A stretch of DNA of 64,000 nucleotides from Streptomyces sp. Y2F8-2 (GTDB lineage: Bacteria > Actinomycetota > Actinomycetes > Streptomycetales > Streptomycetaceae), in contig NZ_BNGS01000001.1 in NCBI RefSeq assembly GCF_014905555.1, positions 868,001 to 932,000 of the forward strand, read 5' to 3'. The position numbers and the translations under genes are program-made. The notes under the pieces are model-generated. The model did no database searches, was not told where the DNA came from, and saw only the letters and a list, made by a program, of their open reading frames with translations. This document shows, in pieces, positions 35,730 through 43,306 of the stretch; position 1 is the first letter of the stretch; each line of letters opens with the position of its first letter.

Positions 35730-35990
35730 GTGAGCGCTCCCCGGGCCATGCGGAGCGCGGCCGAACAGCTGACCGAGCTGCTCGGGCGGGCTCCTCAGTC
35801 CGTTTCGGCGCTGAGGCCGACGGACCAGGGCTGGGAAGCCCTCGTCGAGGTCCTGGAGCTGGAGCGCGTTCCGGACACGAGCAGTGTGATGGCCAGCTAC
35901 CGGGTCGTTCTGGACCCCGCGGGCAATCTGATGGGCTACGAACAGGTACGCCGCTACACCCGCGCGCAGGTCGACAAAGAGGGCCGCTGA
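35730..35990 (+). CDS. gvpO: Gas-vesicle protein GvpO
   Basis: First gene of the gvp cluster. The conserved part matches GvpO: AMRSAAEQLTELLGRAPQSV, SALRPTDQGWEALVEVLELE, RVPDTSSVMASYRVVLDPAG, YEQVRRYTRAQVDKEGR. The start is uncertain. The first usual start in frame is the GTG at 35730 (86 residues, no good ribosome site). The frame stays open back to 35661 and encodes TNDREPDKADSSSREASAPQ, like the hydrophilic head of other GvpO proteins, from an ATC at 35664 preceded by AAGAAGGTGATGG. Either a non-standard start, a frameshift relative to the ATG at 35660, or a shortened protein is implied. GvpO has been viewed as an assembly or regulatory accessory. Confidence 0.82.
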   Translation: MSAPRAMRSAAEQLTELLGRAPQSVSALRPTDQGWEALVEVLELERVPDTSSVMASYRVVLDPAGNLMGYEQVRRYTRAQVDKEGR

Positions 35991-36028
35991 CAGCGGCTGA
36001 CGCCCTTCGCCCGAAGGGACAGAAGATT

Positions 36029-36469
36029 GTGACTGTAATGCCGCAGGGCGGTGGTCTGCCTGCCGGCGGGGGCGGCGGAGGCTCCGGCAACCTCTACGAC
36101 GTACTGGAACTGGTTCTCGACCGGGGCCTCGTCATCGACGCATTCGTACGGTTGTCCCTCATTGGAATCGAGATTCTGAAGGTGGACGCCCGCGTGGTCG
36201 TCGCCAGCGTCGACACGTATCTGCGCTTCGCCGAGGCCTGCAACCGGCTGGACCTGGAGTCCGGCCGCAAGGCCCCCGCGACGCTGACGGACATCACCCA
36301 GAGCATCACCGAGGGTGGTGCCCAGGGCAAGGCCAAGGGCGCGCTGACCGGCGCGGTGGAGGCGTTCACCGAATCGCTCCAGAAGGGGAGCAAGGAGCGC
36401 GAGAGGGAGCCCGAGCACAGCGAACGCGGCTCGTCGAGCCACCGCTCCTCGAAGGACCGGGAGGAGTGA
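36029..36469 (+). CDS. gvpA: Gas-vesicle structural protein GvpA-type
   Basis: GvpA/J-family protein of 146 residues, the main wall component of gas vesicles. The conserved core (residues ~20-90) reads SGNLYDVLELVLDRGLVIDA, FVRLSLIGIEILKVDARVVV, ASVDTYLRFAEACNRLDLES. It carries a short Gly-rich N-terminal run (LPAGGGGGGSG) and an unusual ~55-residue C-terminal extension that becomes highly charged (SKEREREPEHSERGSSSHRS). Canonical GvpA is about 70 residues, and long tails are seen in Streptomyces homologues. GTG start at 36029. gvpF overlaps its stop by GTGA. Confidence 0.88.
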   Translation: MTVMPQGGGLPAGGGGGGSGNLYDVLELVLDRGLVIDAFVRLSLIGIEILKVDARVVVASVDTYLRFAEACNRLDLESGRKAPATLTDITQSITEGGAQGKAKGALTGAVEAFTESLQKGSKEREREPEHSERGSSSHRSSKDREE

Positions 36470-37188
36470 GCGAGCCGATGTCGCTGTACGTGTACGCGAT
36501 CACCAAGGACTCGCATCCGCTGGATCTGGACGGGGTCAAGGGCGTGGGCGAGGCCCCCGCCGAGTTGCGGACCGTCCGCAGCGGCTCGCTGTGCGCCGTC
36601 GTCAGTGACGCCCCCCAGGACCTGTCGGTCGCGCGCCGGGACCTGGAGGCGCACAACGAGGTCCAGGGACGTCTGTGGGCCGGCGGCAGCATCCTGCCGC
36701 TCGGCTTCGGATACGTCGCGGAGAACGAGGACGCCGTACGCGCCGTGCTCGAGTCGCGGGGCGAGGAGTTCTCCCGGCGTCTGGACGAGCTCAGCGGGCG
36801 GGCCGAGTTCAACGTCAAGGGCGTGCAGGAAGAGGACGCCCTGCTGCGGACCATCCTCGAGGAGTCCGAGCAGGCCCGGGCGCTGAGCGCGCGGACCCGC
36901 GAGGGCGGCAGCTACGACGATCGCCTGGCGCTCGGTCAGCTCATCGCGCAGGAGGTGCAGAGCCGCCAGGACGCGCAGGCCGAGCTGGTCCTCGCCGCGC
37001 TGCGGCCGCTCGCACTGGCCGAGAAGGTGTCCCCGCCGTCCAAGCAGTACTTCGTGAACGCGTCCTTCCTGGTGGAGGGCGACCGGGCGGAGGAGTTCAC
37101 ACGGGCCGGGCAGGAGCTGGCCGAGCGCATCGGAGAGGGCATCGAGGTGCGGGTACGGGGGCCGCTGCCGCCGTACAGCTTCGCCTGA
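36466..37188 (+). CDS. gvpF: Gas-vesicle protein GvpF/GvpL family
   Basis: A 240-residue assembly factor of the GvpF/L family. N-terminal MSLYVYAITKDSHPLDLDGV and SLCAVVSDAPQDLSVARRDL, the central phrase WAGGSILPLGFGYVAENEDA (the conserved lPlrfG region) and EFNVKGVQEEDALLRTILEE, and the C-terminal ending GIEVRVRGPLPPYSFA, whose final GPxPPYSF is the family hallmark. The GTG at 36466 overlaps the gvpA stop. A paralogue (gvpL) occurs later in the cluster. GvpF is thought to chaperone GvpA subunits. Confidence 0.9.
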   Translation: MSEPMSLYVYAITKDSHPLDLDGVKGVGEAPAELRTVRSGSLCAVVSDAPQDLSVARRDLEAHNEVQGRLWAGGSILPLGFGYVAENEDAVRAVLESRGEEFSRRLDELSGRAEFNVKGVQEEDALLRTILEESEQARALSARTREGGSYDDRLALGQLIAQEVQSRQDAQAELVLAALRPLALAEKVSPPSKQYFVNASFLVEGDRAEEFTRAGQELAERIGEGIEVRVRGPLPPYSFA

Positions 37189-37243
37189 CCGCCCTGCCCG
37201 ACCGGCCCACCGACCGGCCCGGACGGCATGAGGAGGAGGCGCT

Positions 37244-37507
37244 GTGGGAGGACTGGTCACCGGGATCCTGGGGCTGCCGTTCGCCCCGGTCAAGGGCATC
37301 GGCTGGGTGCTCGACAAGGTCGTCAAGACCGCGGAGCAGGAGTACTACGACCCGGCCCCCATCCAGGAGGAGCTGGTGAACCTGGAGCAGGCGCGGACCG
37401 AGGGCCGCATCGCCGAGGAGGAGTTCGCGCAGCGCGAGGAGGCGCTGCTGCACCGCTTGGAGGAGATCAGGGCCTACCACCTGCGGAAGGCGCAGGGCGG
37501 GCCGTGA
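37244..37507 (+). CDS. gvpG: Gas-vesicle protein GvpG
   Basis: An 87-residue accessory protein with the GvpG pattern: an N-terminal hydrophobic stretch GLVTGILGLPFAPVKGIGWV, then LDKVVKTAEQEYYDPAPIQE and a helical EELVNLEQARTEGRIAEEEF segment rich in Glu and Arg. GTG start at 37244 with a strong AGGAGGAGG site. The gene lies 55 bp after gvpF and 25 bp before gvpY. GvpG is a minor assembly protein, probably part of the nucleation complex with GvpF/L. Confidence 0.9.
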   Translation: MGGLVTGILGLPFAPVKGIGWVLDKVVKTAEQEYYDPAPIQEELVNLEQARTEGRIAEEEFAQREEALLHRLEEIRAYHLRKAQGGP

Positions 37508-37532
37508 CGGTCGGCGAAAGAAAGAAGGAACC

Positions 37533-38018
37533 ATGAACAACGCCAAGATCGGCGCGGCTGTTCTCGGCGGCTATCTGCTCGGCCGGACGAAGAAGGGCAA
37601 GCTCGCCCTGAGCCTGGGGGCGGCGATGGCCGGGTCGCGGATGAGGCCCGGGCAGGTCGGCAAGCTGCTCCAGGACTCCCCCGTCCTCGGCAACGTCAGC
37701 AAGCAGGTGCGCGGTGAGCTGGCGAGCGCGGGCAAGGCCGCGGCCACCACCGTGCTGTCGGCGAAGGCCGAGAGCCTGGCCGACGCCCTGCACGAACGCA
37801 CCGAGGGGCTGAAGGAGAGGACGCACGGCGAAGGCGGGCGCGGTCGGCACGAGGAAGCCCGCGACGAGGAGGGCGCCGACGAGGAGGGGGACCGGGACGA
37901 GGGCCGCCGGAGAGAGCGTCGGAGCGGAGCAGGGGAAGAGCCGGGTCGCCGGAGCGAGGGGCGCGGGAAGAAGGCGAAGAGCGGGTCCGCACGACCGAGG
38001 AGGCCGGACGATGGTTGA
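37533..38018 (+). CDS. gvpY: Gas-vesicle accessory GvpY
   Basis: A 161-residue protein in the position of gvpY in Streptomyces clusters. The N-terminal 90 residues are conserved-looking: AKIGAAVLGGYLLGRTKKGK, LALSLGAAMAGSRMRP, LLQDSPVLGNVSKQVRGELA. The C-terminal half is very highly charged low complexity (EARDEEGADEEGDRDEGRRR), ending in KKAKSGSARPRRPDDG. The ATG at 37533 follows AGAAGGAA. It overlaps gvpZ by 8 bp. No function is known beyond cluster membership. Confidence 0.8.
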   Translation: MNNAKIGAAVLGGYLLGRTKKGKLALSLGAAMAGSRMRPGQVGKLLQDSPVLGNVSKQVRGELASAGKAAATTVLSAKAESLADALHERTEGLKERTHGEGGRGRHEEARDEEGADEEGDRDEGRRRERRSGAGEEPGRRSEGRGKKAKSGSARPRRPDDG

Positions 38019-39135
38019 GGGCACCCTCAACAAGGTTCGCGATCAGGTGCAGGGAACCCCGGGCGCGGACCGGCTGAAGGAAGAGTTCGAGAACTACCTG
38101 CAGGCCCGGCTCCAGGTGATGCTCGAGGGCATGGGCGAGCGGCTGGGTGAGGGGGCGCGCCGGCTGGCGGAGACGCACGTCGGTCCCGGCATGCTGGGCA
38201 AACTCGCTCTCAAGGGCGGCAAGAGGCTCCTCGGCGGGGACGGCGCGGGGGCGGGGGCGGGCGGGATTCTGTCCCAGGCGAAGGACACGCTGCTCGGCAA
38301 GGCCAAGGAGGCGGCGGGCGTAGGCGGCAAGAAGAACAAGCCCGGCGGACCGCAGCGGGGACTGACCATCATCGAGGACGTCGACGTGGGCGTGCCCGTC
38401 CGCGAGGCCTACAACCAGTGGACGCAGTTCCCGGACTTCGAAAAGTTCGCCAAGGGTGTCGAGAACGTCCGGCAGGACGACGAGACCAACACCCACTGGC
38501 AGGCGAAGATCGCCAAGTCACGTCGTCAATGGCGGGGCATCGTGACCGAGCAGGTGCCCGATGAGCGCATCGCCTGGACCAGCGAGGGCCCCAAGGGCAC
38601 GAACAAGGGCGTCGTCACCTTCCACCCGCTCGGCGACAACCTCACCAAGGTGCTGCTCGTCATGCAGTACTACCCCAAGGGTCTGTTCGAGAAGACGGGC
38701 AGCCTGTGGCGCGCCCAGGGGCGGCGGGTGCGGCTCGATCTCAAGCTCTACCGCTCGTTCGTCATGAGCCGCGGTGAGGCCACCGGCGCCTGGCGCGGCG
38801 AGATCCGCGACGGGGAGGTGGTCCGCAGCTCGGAGGAGGTCGAGCGCGAGGAAGAGGAAGAGGCTGAGAAGGAGGGCCGCGGGGAGCGGGAAGAGGAGCC
38901 CGAGGAGCGGGAAGAGGAGCCCGAGGAGCGCCGCCGGGACGAGGAAGAGGAAGAAGAAGAGGCGGACAGAGAAGAGGGACGCCGGGGACGCCGGGACGAG
39001 GACGAAGAGGACGAGGACGAAGAGGAGCCCGAGTCCTCCGAGGAAGACGACGAGTGGGAGGAGGACGAGGACGAGCAACCCGACGACCGCTACGACGAGA
39101 GGGAGGCACCCGAAGGGCGTCGGCGCCGCGGATAG
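38011..39135 (+). CDS. gvpZ: Gas-vesicle accessory GvpZ with SRPBCC domain and acidic tail
   Basis: A 374-residue protein with three parts. The first ~115 residues are helical and Gly/Lys-rich. Residues ~120-265 form an SRPBCC (START-like) domain: TIIEDVDVGVPVREAYNQWT, QFPDFEKFAKGVENVRQDDE and WRGIVTEQVPDERIAWTSEG. The last ~95 residues are an extremely acidic tail of Glu, Asp and Arg with runs such as EREEEEEAEKEGRGEREEEP. It overlaps gvpY. Such tails may bind basic partners or keep assembly intermediates soluble, but that is speculation. Membership of the gvp cluster is clear from position. Confidence 0.8.
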   Translation: MVEGTLNKVRDQVQGTPGADRLKEEFENYLQARLQVMLEGMGERLGEGARRLAETHVGPGMLGKLALKGGKRLLGGDGAGAGAGGILSQAKDTLLGKAKEAAGVGGKKNKPGGPQRGLTIIEDVDVGVPVREAYNQWTQFPDFEKFAKGVENVRQDDETNTHWQAKIAKSRRQWRGIVTEQVPDERIAWTSEGPKGTNKGVVTFHPLGDNLTKVLLVMQYYPKGLFEKTGSLWRAQGRRVRLDLKLYRSFVMSRGEATGAWRGEIRDGEVVRSSEEVEREEEEEAEKEGRGEREEEPEEREEEPEERRRDEEEEEEEADREEGRRGRRDEDEEDEDEEEPESSEEDDEWEEDEDEQPDDRYDEREAPEGRRRRG

Positions 39136-39217
39136 TCGCGGGCGCTGAGGTGCGCGAGCTCGCCGGCCTTCGTCGCCGCCGGCGCCGGGTGCTCAGGGAA
39201 ACGAGGTCGAGTGTGCC

Positions 39218-39805
39218 GTGTCCGATCCCGCCGTCCCCGCGTCGCGGCCCCTGACCCCCTACAGTCAGGGGTCCTCCGGCGCGAATCTGGCCGACATCCT
39301 TGAACGCGTGCTCGACAAGGGCATCGTGATCGTCGGCGACATCAAGATCAACCTGCTCGACATCGAGTTGCTCACCATCAAGCTCCGGCTCCTGGTCGCC
39401 TCCGTGGACAAGGCCCGGGAGATCGGCATCGACTGGTGGGAGCACGACCCGGCGCTGTCCTCCCGCGCCGACGGTCGGCACAGCCTCCGGGAACAGAACG
39501 AGCAGCTGCGGGCCGAAGTGGAGGAGCTGCGCAAACAGCTCACGTCGCCCCCACCGCCCGAGCTGTCCGAGGGCAGGTCCGCCCGCCGCAGCCGGCCGCG
39601 GGAGGACCGCGACGCCGAACGAGAGCCACGCCGGGACCGCGACGCCGAACGAGAGCCACGCCGGGACCGCGACGCCGAACGAGAGCCACGCCGGGACCGC
39701 GACGCCGAACGAGAGCCACGCCGGGACCGCGACGCCGAACGAGAGCCGCGCACCGAGCCACGGCGCACCCGGCGCAGGGCCGATGAGGACGAGGACCGGA
39801 GCTGA
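39218..39805 (+). CDS. gvpJ: GvpA-family minor protein GvpJ with repeat tail
   Basis: A 195-residue GvpA/J/S-family protein. The core (residues ~20-85) reads ANLADILERVLDKGIVIVGD, IKINLLDIELLTIKLRLLVA and SVDKAREIGIDWWEHDPALS, which is the GvpJ type; the ending DWWEHDP is typical. A coiled-coil-like segment follows (SLREQNEQLRAEVEELRKQL). The tail contains five near-perfect 10-residue repeats of the RDAEREPR type and ends in a basic/acidic stretch. GTG start at 39218. GvpJ is a minor wall or tip component needed for nucleation; the repeat tail is an accessory variation. Confidence 0.88.
   Translation: MSDPAVPASRPLTPYSQGSSGANLADILERVLDKGIVIVGDIKINLLDIELLTIKLRLLVASVDKAREIGIDWWEHDPALSSRADGRHSLREQNEQLRAEVEELRKQLTSPPPPELSEGRSARRSRPREDRDAEREPRRDRDAEREPRRDRDAEREPRRDRDAEREPRRDRDAEREPRTEPRRTRRRADEDEDRS
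39605..39750 (+). repeat. 30-bp tandem repeat in gvpJ
   Basis: Five direct units start at 39605, 39635, 39665, 39695 and 39725. The first four are identical; the fifth diverges after its 22nd base. Each encodes a ten-residue charged unit. The near identity implies recent expansion by slippage or unequal exchange. There are no spacers, so it is not a CRISPR array. Confidence 0.97.
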
Positions 39806-39810
39806 GGGCG

Positions 39811-40623
39811 GTGGACGAGCAGCTGTGCTACGCGTATGCCGTGCTGGGTGCGTCGGCCCTGGACGAGACGGTGCTCGCGCCCGTCCGGGGCGTGGCGGAC
39901 GCCCCCGTCACCCTGGTCCGCCACGGCCGGGTGGCGGCCGCGGTCAGCGCGGTGCCCGCGGCCGAGTTCTCGGAGGCGGCCCTGAGGGCCGGTCTCGAGG
40001 ACCTGCGGTGGCTGGAGGCGACGGCCTGGGCGCACCACTTCGTGATCGAGACCCTGGCCGGGCACACCACGGTCCTTCCGCTGCGGCTGGCCACCGTCTA
40101 CCTGGACGAGAGCCGGGTACGGGAGATGCTGGCCGGGCGGGAGGCGGAGTTCGCCGCACTCCTCGACCGGCTCGCCTCGCATGTGGAGTGGGGCGTGAAG
40201 GTCTACGTCGAGGCGCCGCCGGAGCCCCCGCCCGCCCAGGCGCCCACCGGCGCCCCGGCGGGCGAGGAGAACCCGGGGCGGGCGTATCTGCGCAGCCGTC
40301 GGCACCAGCGGCAGGCGCGCGAGGACGCCTGGCGGCTCGCCGAGGAGGCCGTGCGGCGGACCGAGGTGGAGGCCAGGGGCCTGGCGGTGGAGCGCACCCG
40401 GCACCGGCCGCAGCAGGGGGGCCTCGCGCAGGTGCCGGGCGAGAACATCGCCAACGACGCCTATCTGGTCCCGCGCCGGCTGTCCGGGGAGTTCCGCGAC
40501 CGGATGCTGCACGCCGCCGACGGCCTGCCCGGGGTCCGCGTCGACGTCACCGGGCCGTGGGCGCCGTACTCGTTCACCGCGCCGCTCGCGCCCGACGCGC
40601 AGGAAGGGGCCGGGCAGCGGTGA
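39811..40623 (+). CDS. gvpL: Gas-vesicle protein GvpL (GvpF/L family)
   Basis: A 270-residue paralogue of GvpF. The N terminus reads LCYAYAVLGASALDETVLAP, then a VTLVRHGRVAAAVSAVPAAE segment, the central TTVLPLRLATVYLDESRVRE and WGVKVYVEAPPEPPPAQAPT, and the C-terminal hallmark GVRVDVTGPWAPYSFTAPLA. Unlike GvpF it has a Pro/Ala linker after the VKVYVE strand and a longer charged central helix. GTG start at 39811. Its stop overlaps gvpS by GTGA. Confidence 0.9.
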   Translation: MDEQLCYAYAVLGASALDETVLAPVRGVADAPVTLVRHGRVAAAVSAVPAAEFSEAALRAGLEDLRWLEATAWAHHFVIETLAGHTTVLPLRLATVYLDESRVREMLAGREAEFAALLDRLASHVEWGVKVYVEAPPEPPPAQAPTGAPAGEENPGRAYLRSRRHQRQAREDAWRLAEEAVRRTEVEARGLAVERTRHRPQQGGLAQVPGENIANDAYLVPRRLSGEFRDRMLHAADGLPGVRVDVTGPWAPYSFTAPLAPDAQEGAGQR

Positions 40624-40886
40624 GCGACTACGGCCCGTACGACGACCGTCCGGTCGCTCAGCCGCAGGTGGCGTTGATCGACCTGCTGGACCGGCTGCTC
40701 AGCGGCGGTGTGGTGCTCACCGGCGATCTTGTGCTGTCCATCGCCGACGTCGACCTGGTGCGGATCTCGCTGCGCGCGGTGATCGTCGCGATCCGCGAGG
40801 AGCTGGACGCGGAGTGGGCGACGTTCCTGCCCCCGGGACACTCCGCGCTTCCGGTCCACGGGAGCCACGGTGACGGGCCCGGCTGA
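40620..40886 (+). CDS. gvpS: GvpA-family minor protein GvpS
   Basis: An 88-residue GvpA-like protein without long extensions. The core is PQVALIDLLDRLLSGGVVLT, GDLVLSIADVDLVRISLRAV and IVAIREELDAEWATFLPPGH. GTG start at 40620 overlapping the gvpL stop; the 3' end overlaps gvpK by 17 bp. It is the third GvpA-fold protein of the cluster with gvpA and gvpJ, and by position corresponds to gvpS of Streptomyces clusters, a minor component. Confidence 0.88.
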   Translation: MSDYGPYDDRPVAQPQVALIDLLDRLLSGGVVLTGDLVLSIADVDLVRISLRAVIVAIREELDAEWATFLPPGHSALPVHGSHGDGPG

Positions 40887-41274
40887 CGACCCGCGCGCGG
40901 ACCGGCTGCGCGAGGTGGCCGAGGCCGCGACCCGGGCGTTCTCACTGCTGCCCGCCCGCCCGGACGAGATCCCCCCGCCGTCCGCCGGGCGAGGCGAGGG
41001 CGTCGCGCGCCGTCTGCACGCCGACCCGGAGACGGTGGAGCGGGATCTCGTCAAACTGGTCCTCACCATCGTCGAGTTGCTGCGCCAGCTGATGGAGCGG
41101 CAGGCCCTGCACCGCGTCGACGAGGGCGACCTCAGCGAGGAGCAGGAGGAACGGCTCGGAATGACCCTGATGCTCCTGCACGACCGGATGGCCGAGCTGT
41201 GCGACCAGTACGGCCTCACCATGGCCGACCTCAACATCGACCTGGGCCCGCTGGGCTCGCTGCTTCCGCCCTGA
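40870..41274 (+). CDS. gvpK: Gas-vesicle protein GvpK
   Basis: A 134-residue GvpK protein. The conserved region reads RLHADPETVERDLVKLVLTI, VELLRQLMERQALHRVDEGD, LSEEQEERLGMTLMLLHDRM and ADLNIDLGPLGSLLPP, the last being the family ending. GTG start at 40870, inside the gvpS frame. It is the last gene of the cluster and is followed by a hairpin that separates it from convergent genes. GvpK is required for vesicle formation in other organisms, with an unknown biochemical role. Confidence 0.92.
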   Translation: MTGPADDPRADRLREVAEAATRAFSLLPARPDEIPPPSAGRGEGVARRLHADPETVERDLVKLVLTIVELLRQLMERQALHRVDEGDLSEEQEERLGMTLMLLHDRMAELCDQYGLTMADLNIDLGPLGSLLPP

Positions 41275-41286
41275 GGGCCTGTGAGC

Positions 41287-41311
41287 GGGCCGGGCCGCGC
41301 GGGCCCGGCCC
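41287..41311. terminator. Bidirectional hairpin after gvpK
   Basis: GGGCCGGGCC (41287-41296) and its exact complement (41302-41311) form a 10-bp stem with a 5-nt GCGCG loop between two convergent genes. Likely terminator for both. Confidence 0.65.
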
Positions 41312-41321
41312 ACCCGGGGCG

Positions 41322-42158
41322 TCACCGGATCACGTGCTCCACGAACCGCTCGACCGTCTCCGCGAGGACCTCCCGGCCGTCCCGCGCCCATAGGCCGTCG
41401 TTGAACAGCTCGACCTCGATGGGACCGGTATAGCCCGCGGCCTCCACGTATCCCTTCCACTCGCGCATGTCGACCGCGCCGTCGCCGATCTGCCCGCGGC
41501 CGTTGAGGACGCCCTCCGGCAGCGGGGTGGTCCAGTCGGCGAGCTGGAAGGTGTGGATCCGGCCACCGGCGCCCGCGCGGGCGATCTGCTCGGGGGCCGT
41601 GTCGTCCCACCAGATGTGGTACGTGTCCACCGTGACGCCCACCTGCTCCGCCGGGAAGCGTTCGGCCAGGTCGAGCGCCTGGGCCAGGGTCGAGACCACA
41701 CAGCGGTCCGAGGCGTACATCGGGTGGAGCGGCTCGATGGCCAGCCGCACGCCGCGCTCGGCCGCGTACGGGCCCAGTTCCGCGAGCGCGTCCGCGATCC
41801 GCTCGCGCGCCCCGCGCAGGTCCTTGGAGCCGGCCGGCAGCCCGCCCGAGACCAGGACCAGCGTGTCCGTGCCCAGCGCGGCCGCCTCGTCGACCGCCCG
41901 GCGGTTGTCGTCGAGGGCGCGCGCCCGCTCGTCGGGGTCGATCGCGGTGAAGAAGCCGCCCCGGCACAGGGTCGTCACCGTCAGCCCGGCGTCGCGGACC
42001 AGCTTCGCCGTCGCCTCCAGGCCGTGGGACTGCACGGGCTCCCGCCACAGGCCCACGCCCCGTACGCCCGACTCCTGGCAGGCATCGACCAGTTCGGGCA
42101 TGGACAGCTGCTTCACCGTCATCTGGTTGATGGAGAACCGCTCCGGTGCCGTGCTCAC
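41322..42158 (-). CDS. Sugar phosphate isomerase/epimerase (TIM barrel)
   Basis: A 278-residue AP-endonuclease-2-like TIM-barrel protein of the family that includes IolE, IolH and hydroxypyruvate isomerases. Landmarks: INQMTVKQLSMPELVDACQE, VTTLCRGGFFTAIDPDERAR, RLAIEPLHPMYASDRCVVST with a metal-binding Glu, VGVTVDTYHIWWDDTAPEQI (Asp/His) and PIEVELFNDGLWARDGREVL (final Glu). It is the third gene of an operon with an oxidoreductase and a DUF993 protein, overlapping the latter by ATGA. The pathway is probably catabolism of a cyclitol or sugar acid; the exact substrate is unknown. Confidence 0.82.
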   Translation of the reverse strand: MSTAPERFSINQMTVKQLSMPELVDACQESGVRGVGLWREPVQSHGLEATAKLVRDAGLTVTTLCRGGFFTAIDPDERARALDDNRRAVDEAAALGTDTLVLVSGGLPAGSKDLRGARERIADALAELGPYAAERGVRLAIEPLHPMYASDRCVVSTLAQALDLAERFPAEQVGVTVDTYHIWWDDTAPEQIARAGAGGRIHTFQLADWTTPLPEGVLNGRGQIGDGAVDMREWKGYVEAAGYTGPIEVELFNDGLWARDGREVLAETVERFVEHVIR

Positions 42159-43306
42159 TGGGCCACTCCGTACAGGGACAGCAGCGTCTTCATCCGCGTC
42201 TCGGCCAGCTCCGGGTCGGGGAACAGACCGAGGCCGTCGGCCAGTTCGTACGCCTTCGCGAAGTGCGGCAGCGAGCGCGCCGACTGCAGGCCGCCGACCA
42301 TGGTGAAGTGCTCCTGGTGGCCCGCGAGCCAGGCCAGGAAGACCACGCCCGTCTTGTAGAAGCGGGTGGGCGCCTGGAACAGGTGGCGGGACAGCTCCAC
42401 GGTCGGGTCGAGGAGTTCCCGGAAACCCTTCACGTCACCGGTGTCCAGGACCCGTACCGCCTCGGCGGCCAGTGGGCCGAGCGGGTCGAAGATGCCGAGC
42501 AGGGCGTGGCTGAAGCCCTGCGCGTCGCCGGCGATCAGCTCCGGGTAGTTGAAGTCGTCGCCGGTGTAGCAGCGCACGCCCTGCGGGAGGCGGCGGCGCA
42601 GGTCGATCTCGCGCTGGGCGTCGAGCAGGGAGATCTTGACGCCGTCCACCGTGTCCGGGTGGGCGGCGATGACCTCGAGGAACACGTCCGTGGCGGCGTC
42701 CAGGTCGTTCGAGCCCCAGTAGCCCTCCAGCGCCGGGTCGAACATCGGGCCGAGCCAGTGCAGGACGACGGGTTCGGCGGCCTGGCGCAGCAGGTGGCCG
42801 TAGATCTCCAGGTAGTCCTCGGGACCCTTCGCCGTGGCGGCCAGGGCGCGGGACGCCATGAGGATCGCCTGCGCGCCCGCCTCCTCCACCACGGCGAGCT
42901 GCTCCTCGTACGCCTTGCGGATCTCCTCCAGGGAGCCGGCGGCGAGCTGGTCGGTGCCGACCCCGCAGGCGATCCGCCCGCCGACCGCCTTCGCCTCCGC
43001 GGCGGACCGGCGGATCAGCTCGGCCGCGCCCGCCCAGTCCAGGCCCATCCCGCGCTGCGCGGTGTCCATGGCTTCCGCGACGCCGAGCCCGTGCGACCAC
43101 AGATGGCGGCGGAAGGCGAGCGTGGCGTCCCAGTCGACCGCGGCGGGCGAGTCGGGGGAGACGTCCGCGTACGGGTCCGCGACGACGTGCGCCGCCGAGA
43201 AGACCGTACGGGAGGTGAACGGCGTGCCGGAGGTGAGGGCGAGGGGCTCGCGGCGCGGCTCGTACGCCCTGAGCCGCCCGCTCGCATCGGGGAGGTGGAT
43301 GGTCAC
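42155..43306 (-). CDS. DUF993 / dihydrodipicolinate synthase-like protein
   Basis: A 383-residue TIM-barrel protein I assign to DUF993, aldolase-like relatives of dihydrodipicolinate synthase. Text: FTSRTVFSAAHVVADPYADV, AVDWDATLAFRRHLWSHGLG, RIACGVGTDQLAAGSLEEIR, the strand with the likely Schiff-base lysine TVDGVKISLLDAQREIDLRR, and CYTGDDFNYPELIAGDAQGF. The GTG at 43306 overlaps the stop of the upstream oxidoreductase (GTGA), and its own stop overlaps the downstream isomerase. It would cleave or condense a keto-sugar intermediate in the operon's pathway; the reaction is not established. Confidence 0.8.
   Translation of the reverse strand: MTIHLPDASGRLRAYEPRREPLALTSGTPFTSRTVFSAAHVVADPYADVSPDSPAAVDWDATLAFRRHLWSHGLGVAEAMDTAQRGMGLDWAGAAELIRRSAAEAKAVGGRIACGVGTDQLAAGSLEEIRKAYEEQLAVVEEAGAQAILMASRALAATAKGPEDYLEIYGHLLRQAAEPVVLHWLGPMFDPALEGYWGSNDLDAATDVFLEVIAAHPDTVDGVKISLLDAQREIDLRRRLPQGVRCYTGDDFNYPELIAGDAQGFSHALLGIFDPLGPLAAEAVRVLDTGDVKGFRELLDPTVELSRHLFQAPTRFYKTGVVFLAWLAGHQEHFTMVGGLQSARSLPHFAKAYELADGLGLFPDPELAETRMKTLLSLYGVAQ

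Noticed and set aside
38518..39078. Minus-strand Leu/Val-rich frame that looks like a membrane protein
   Set aside because: It is the antisense of the Glu/Arg-rich gvpZ tail; such antisense always reads as Leu/Phe/Pro/Ala.
39605..39750. Regular 30-bp repeats that could suggest a CRISPR array
   Set aside because: Units are contiguous without spacers and are in frame within gvpJ.
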